DNA of 64,000 nucleotides from Microbacterium sp. MAH-37. Its GTDB lineage: Bacteria; Actinomycetota; Actinomycetes; Actinomycetales; Microbacteriaceae. The notes under the pieces are model-generated. The model saw only the letters and a list, made by a program, of their open reading frames with translations. It was not told the DNA's origin and did not search any database. Positions 63,928-64,000 of this stretch are shown in pieces. Both the position numbers and the translations under genes were made by a program. How positions within the stretch are numbered: position 1 is the stretch's first letter; every line of letters begins with the position of its first letter. The stretch is from the NCBI RefSeq assembly GCF_009758255.1, contig NZ_WSEN01000006.1, positions 62,001 through 126,000 of the forward strand, given 5' to 3'.

Positions 63928-64000
63928 ATGACTGATTCCCCGTCCCCGGCGACTCCCACGCTCGGCGCGAAACTCGCCGCAGAGGGCTTCGGCACGTTCC
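63928..64000 (+). CDS. aqpZ: Start of an aquaporin (MIP family) gene, truncated by the window
   Basis: The visible 24 codons read MTDSPSPATPTLGAKLAAEG and then FGTF. KLAAEGFGTF is the classic beginning of TM1 in AqpZ-like water channels, where the Glu-x-x-Gly-Thr-Phe pattern is conserved. AGGACAGAG precedes the ATG. Only the first helix is seen, so the aquaporin versus aquaglyceroporin distinction cannot be made. Confidence 0.7.
   Translation, partial: MTDSPSPATPTLGAKLAAEGFGTF

Overview
The window is a high-GC, gene-dense stretch of actinobacterial chromosome, most likely Microbacteriaceae (Microbacterium-like). The evidence is the codon usage, a SigR/RsrA redox switch, WhiB and PdtaS homologues, the MtrAB-LpqB system, an E1/E2-fused 2-oxoglutarate enzyme (Kgd), GuaB1, and many genes that start directly downstream of a TANNNT -10 box (leaderless transcripts). 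No tRNA, rRNA, insertion sequence, prophage or CRISPR array was recognised.

Layout. 1-15 kb: an SDR, methionine biosynthesis (metY, metX), a stand-alone PheS-like ligase behind a possible leader/attenuator, a NUDIX hydrolase, a thiamine-binding protein, a GT87-like membrane protein, NAD(P)HX dehydratase, an OYE-type flavoprotein, two CNNM/CorC-type membrane proteins, an AbiEi/PD-(D/E)XK-like gene flanked by repeat-rich noncoding DNA, and guaB1. 15-31.5 kb: kgd, an APC permease, an Eis-like acetyltransferase, the divergent rsrA-sigR / aroA-rsgA block, bcp, whiB1/pdtaS, a DUF6459 protein, and a CpaB/CpaE-like pair. 31.5-44.2 kb: alaA-like aminotransferase, GntR regulator, and a catabolic cluster. 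44.2-55 kb: secA, padR, a coiled-coil protein, hpf, comF, lpqB, mtrB, mtrA. 55-61 kb: an operon of a membrane protein, DUF4129, DUF4350, MoxR ATPase and DUF58. 61-64 kb: furA-katG and the start of an aquaporin gene.

The most distinctive part is the cluster at 33.5-44.2 kb: carbamate kinase, DUF2877 (AllH-like), NCS1 permease, an ankyrin-repeat protein, FdrA (AllF-like), DUF1116 (AllG-like), an AzgA/NCS2-like permease, a second NCS1 permease and a cytidine-deaminase-fold deaminase. A near-perfect palindrome lies in the divergent promoter region. The logic is import of a nitrogen heterocycle or its derivative, deamination, transfer of a carbamoyl group to phosphate, and ATP formation by carbamate kinase. 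No ring-opening enzyme is present, so the substrate is open. From memory of Mycobacterium tuberculosis, the order whiB1-pdtaS-rsrA/sigH-aroA-rsgA-Rv3235-secA-hpf-comF-lpqB-mtrB-mtrA is an old conserved block, so this cluster looks like an accessory insertion into it.

Other points: a one-base homopolymer frameshift that artificially fuses two genes near 56.45 kb; a possible leaderless leader peptide plus Shine-Dalgarno-sequestering helix before the PheS-like gene; and three families of intergenic repeats (19-bp tandem, 121-bp and 85-bp duplications with hairpin potential).
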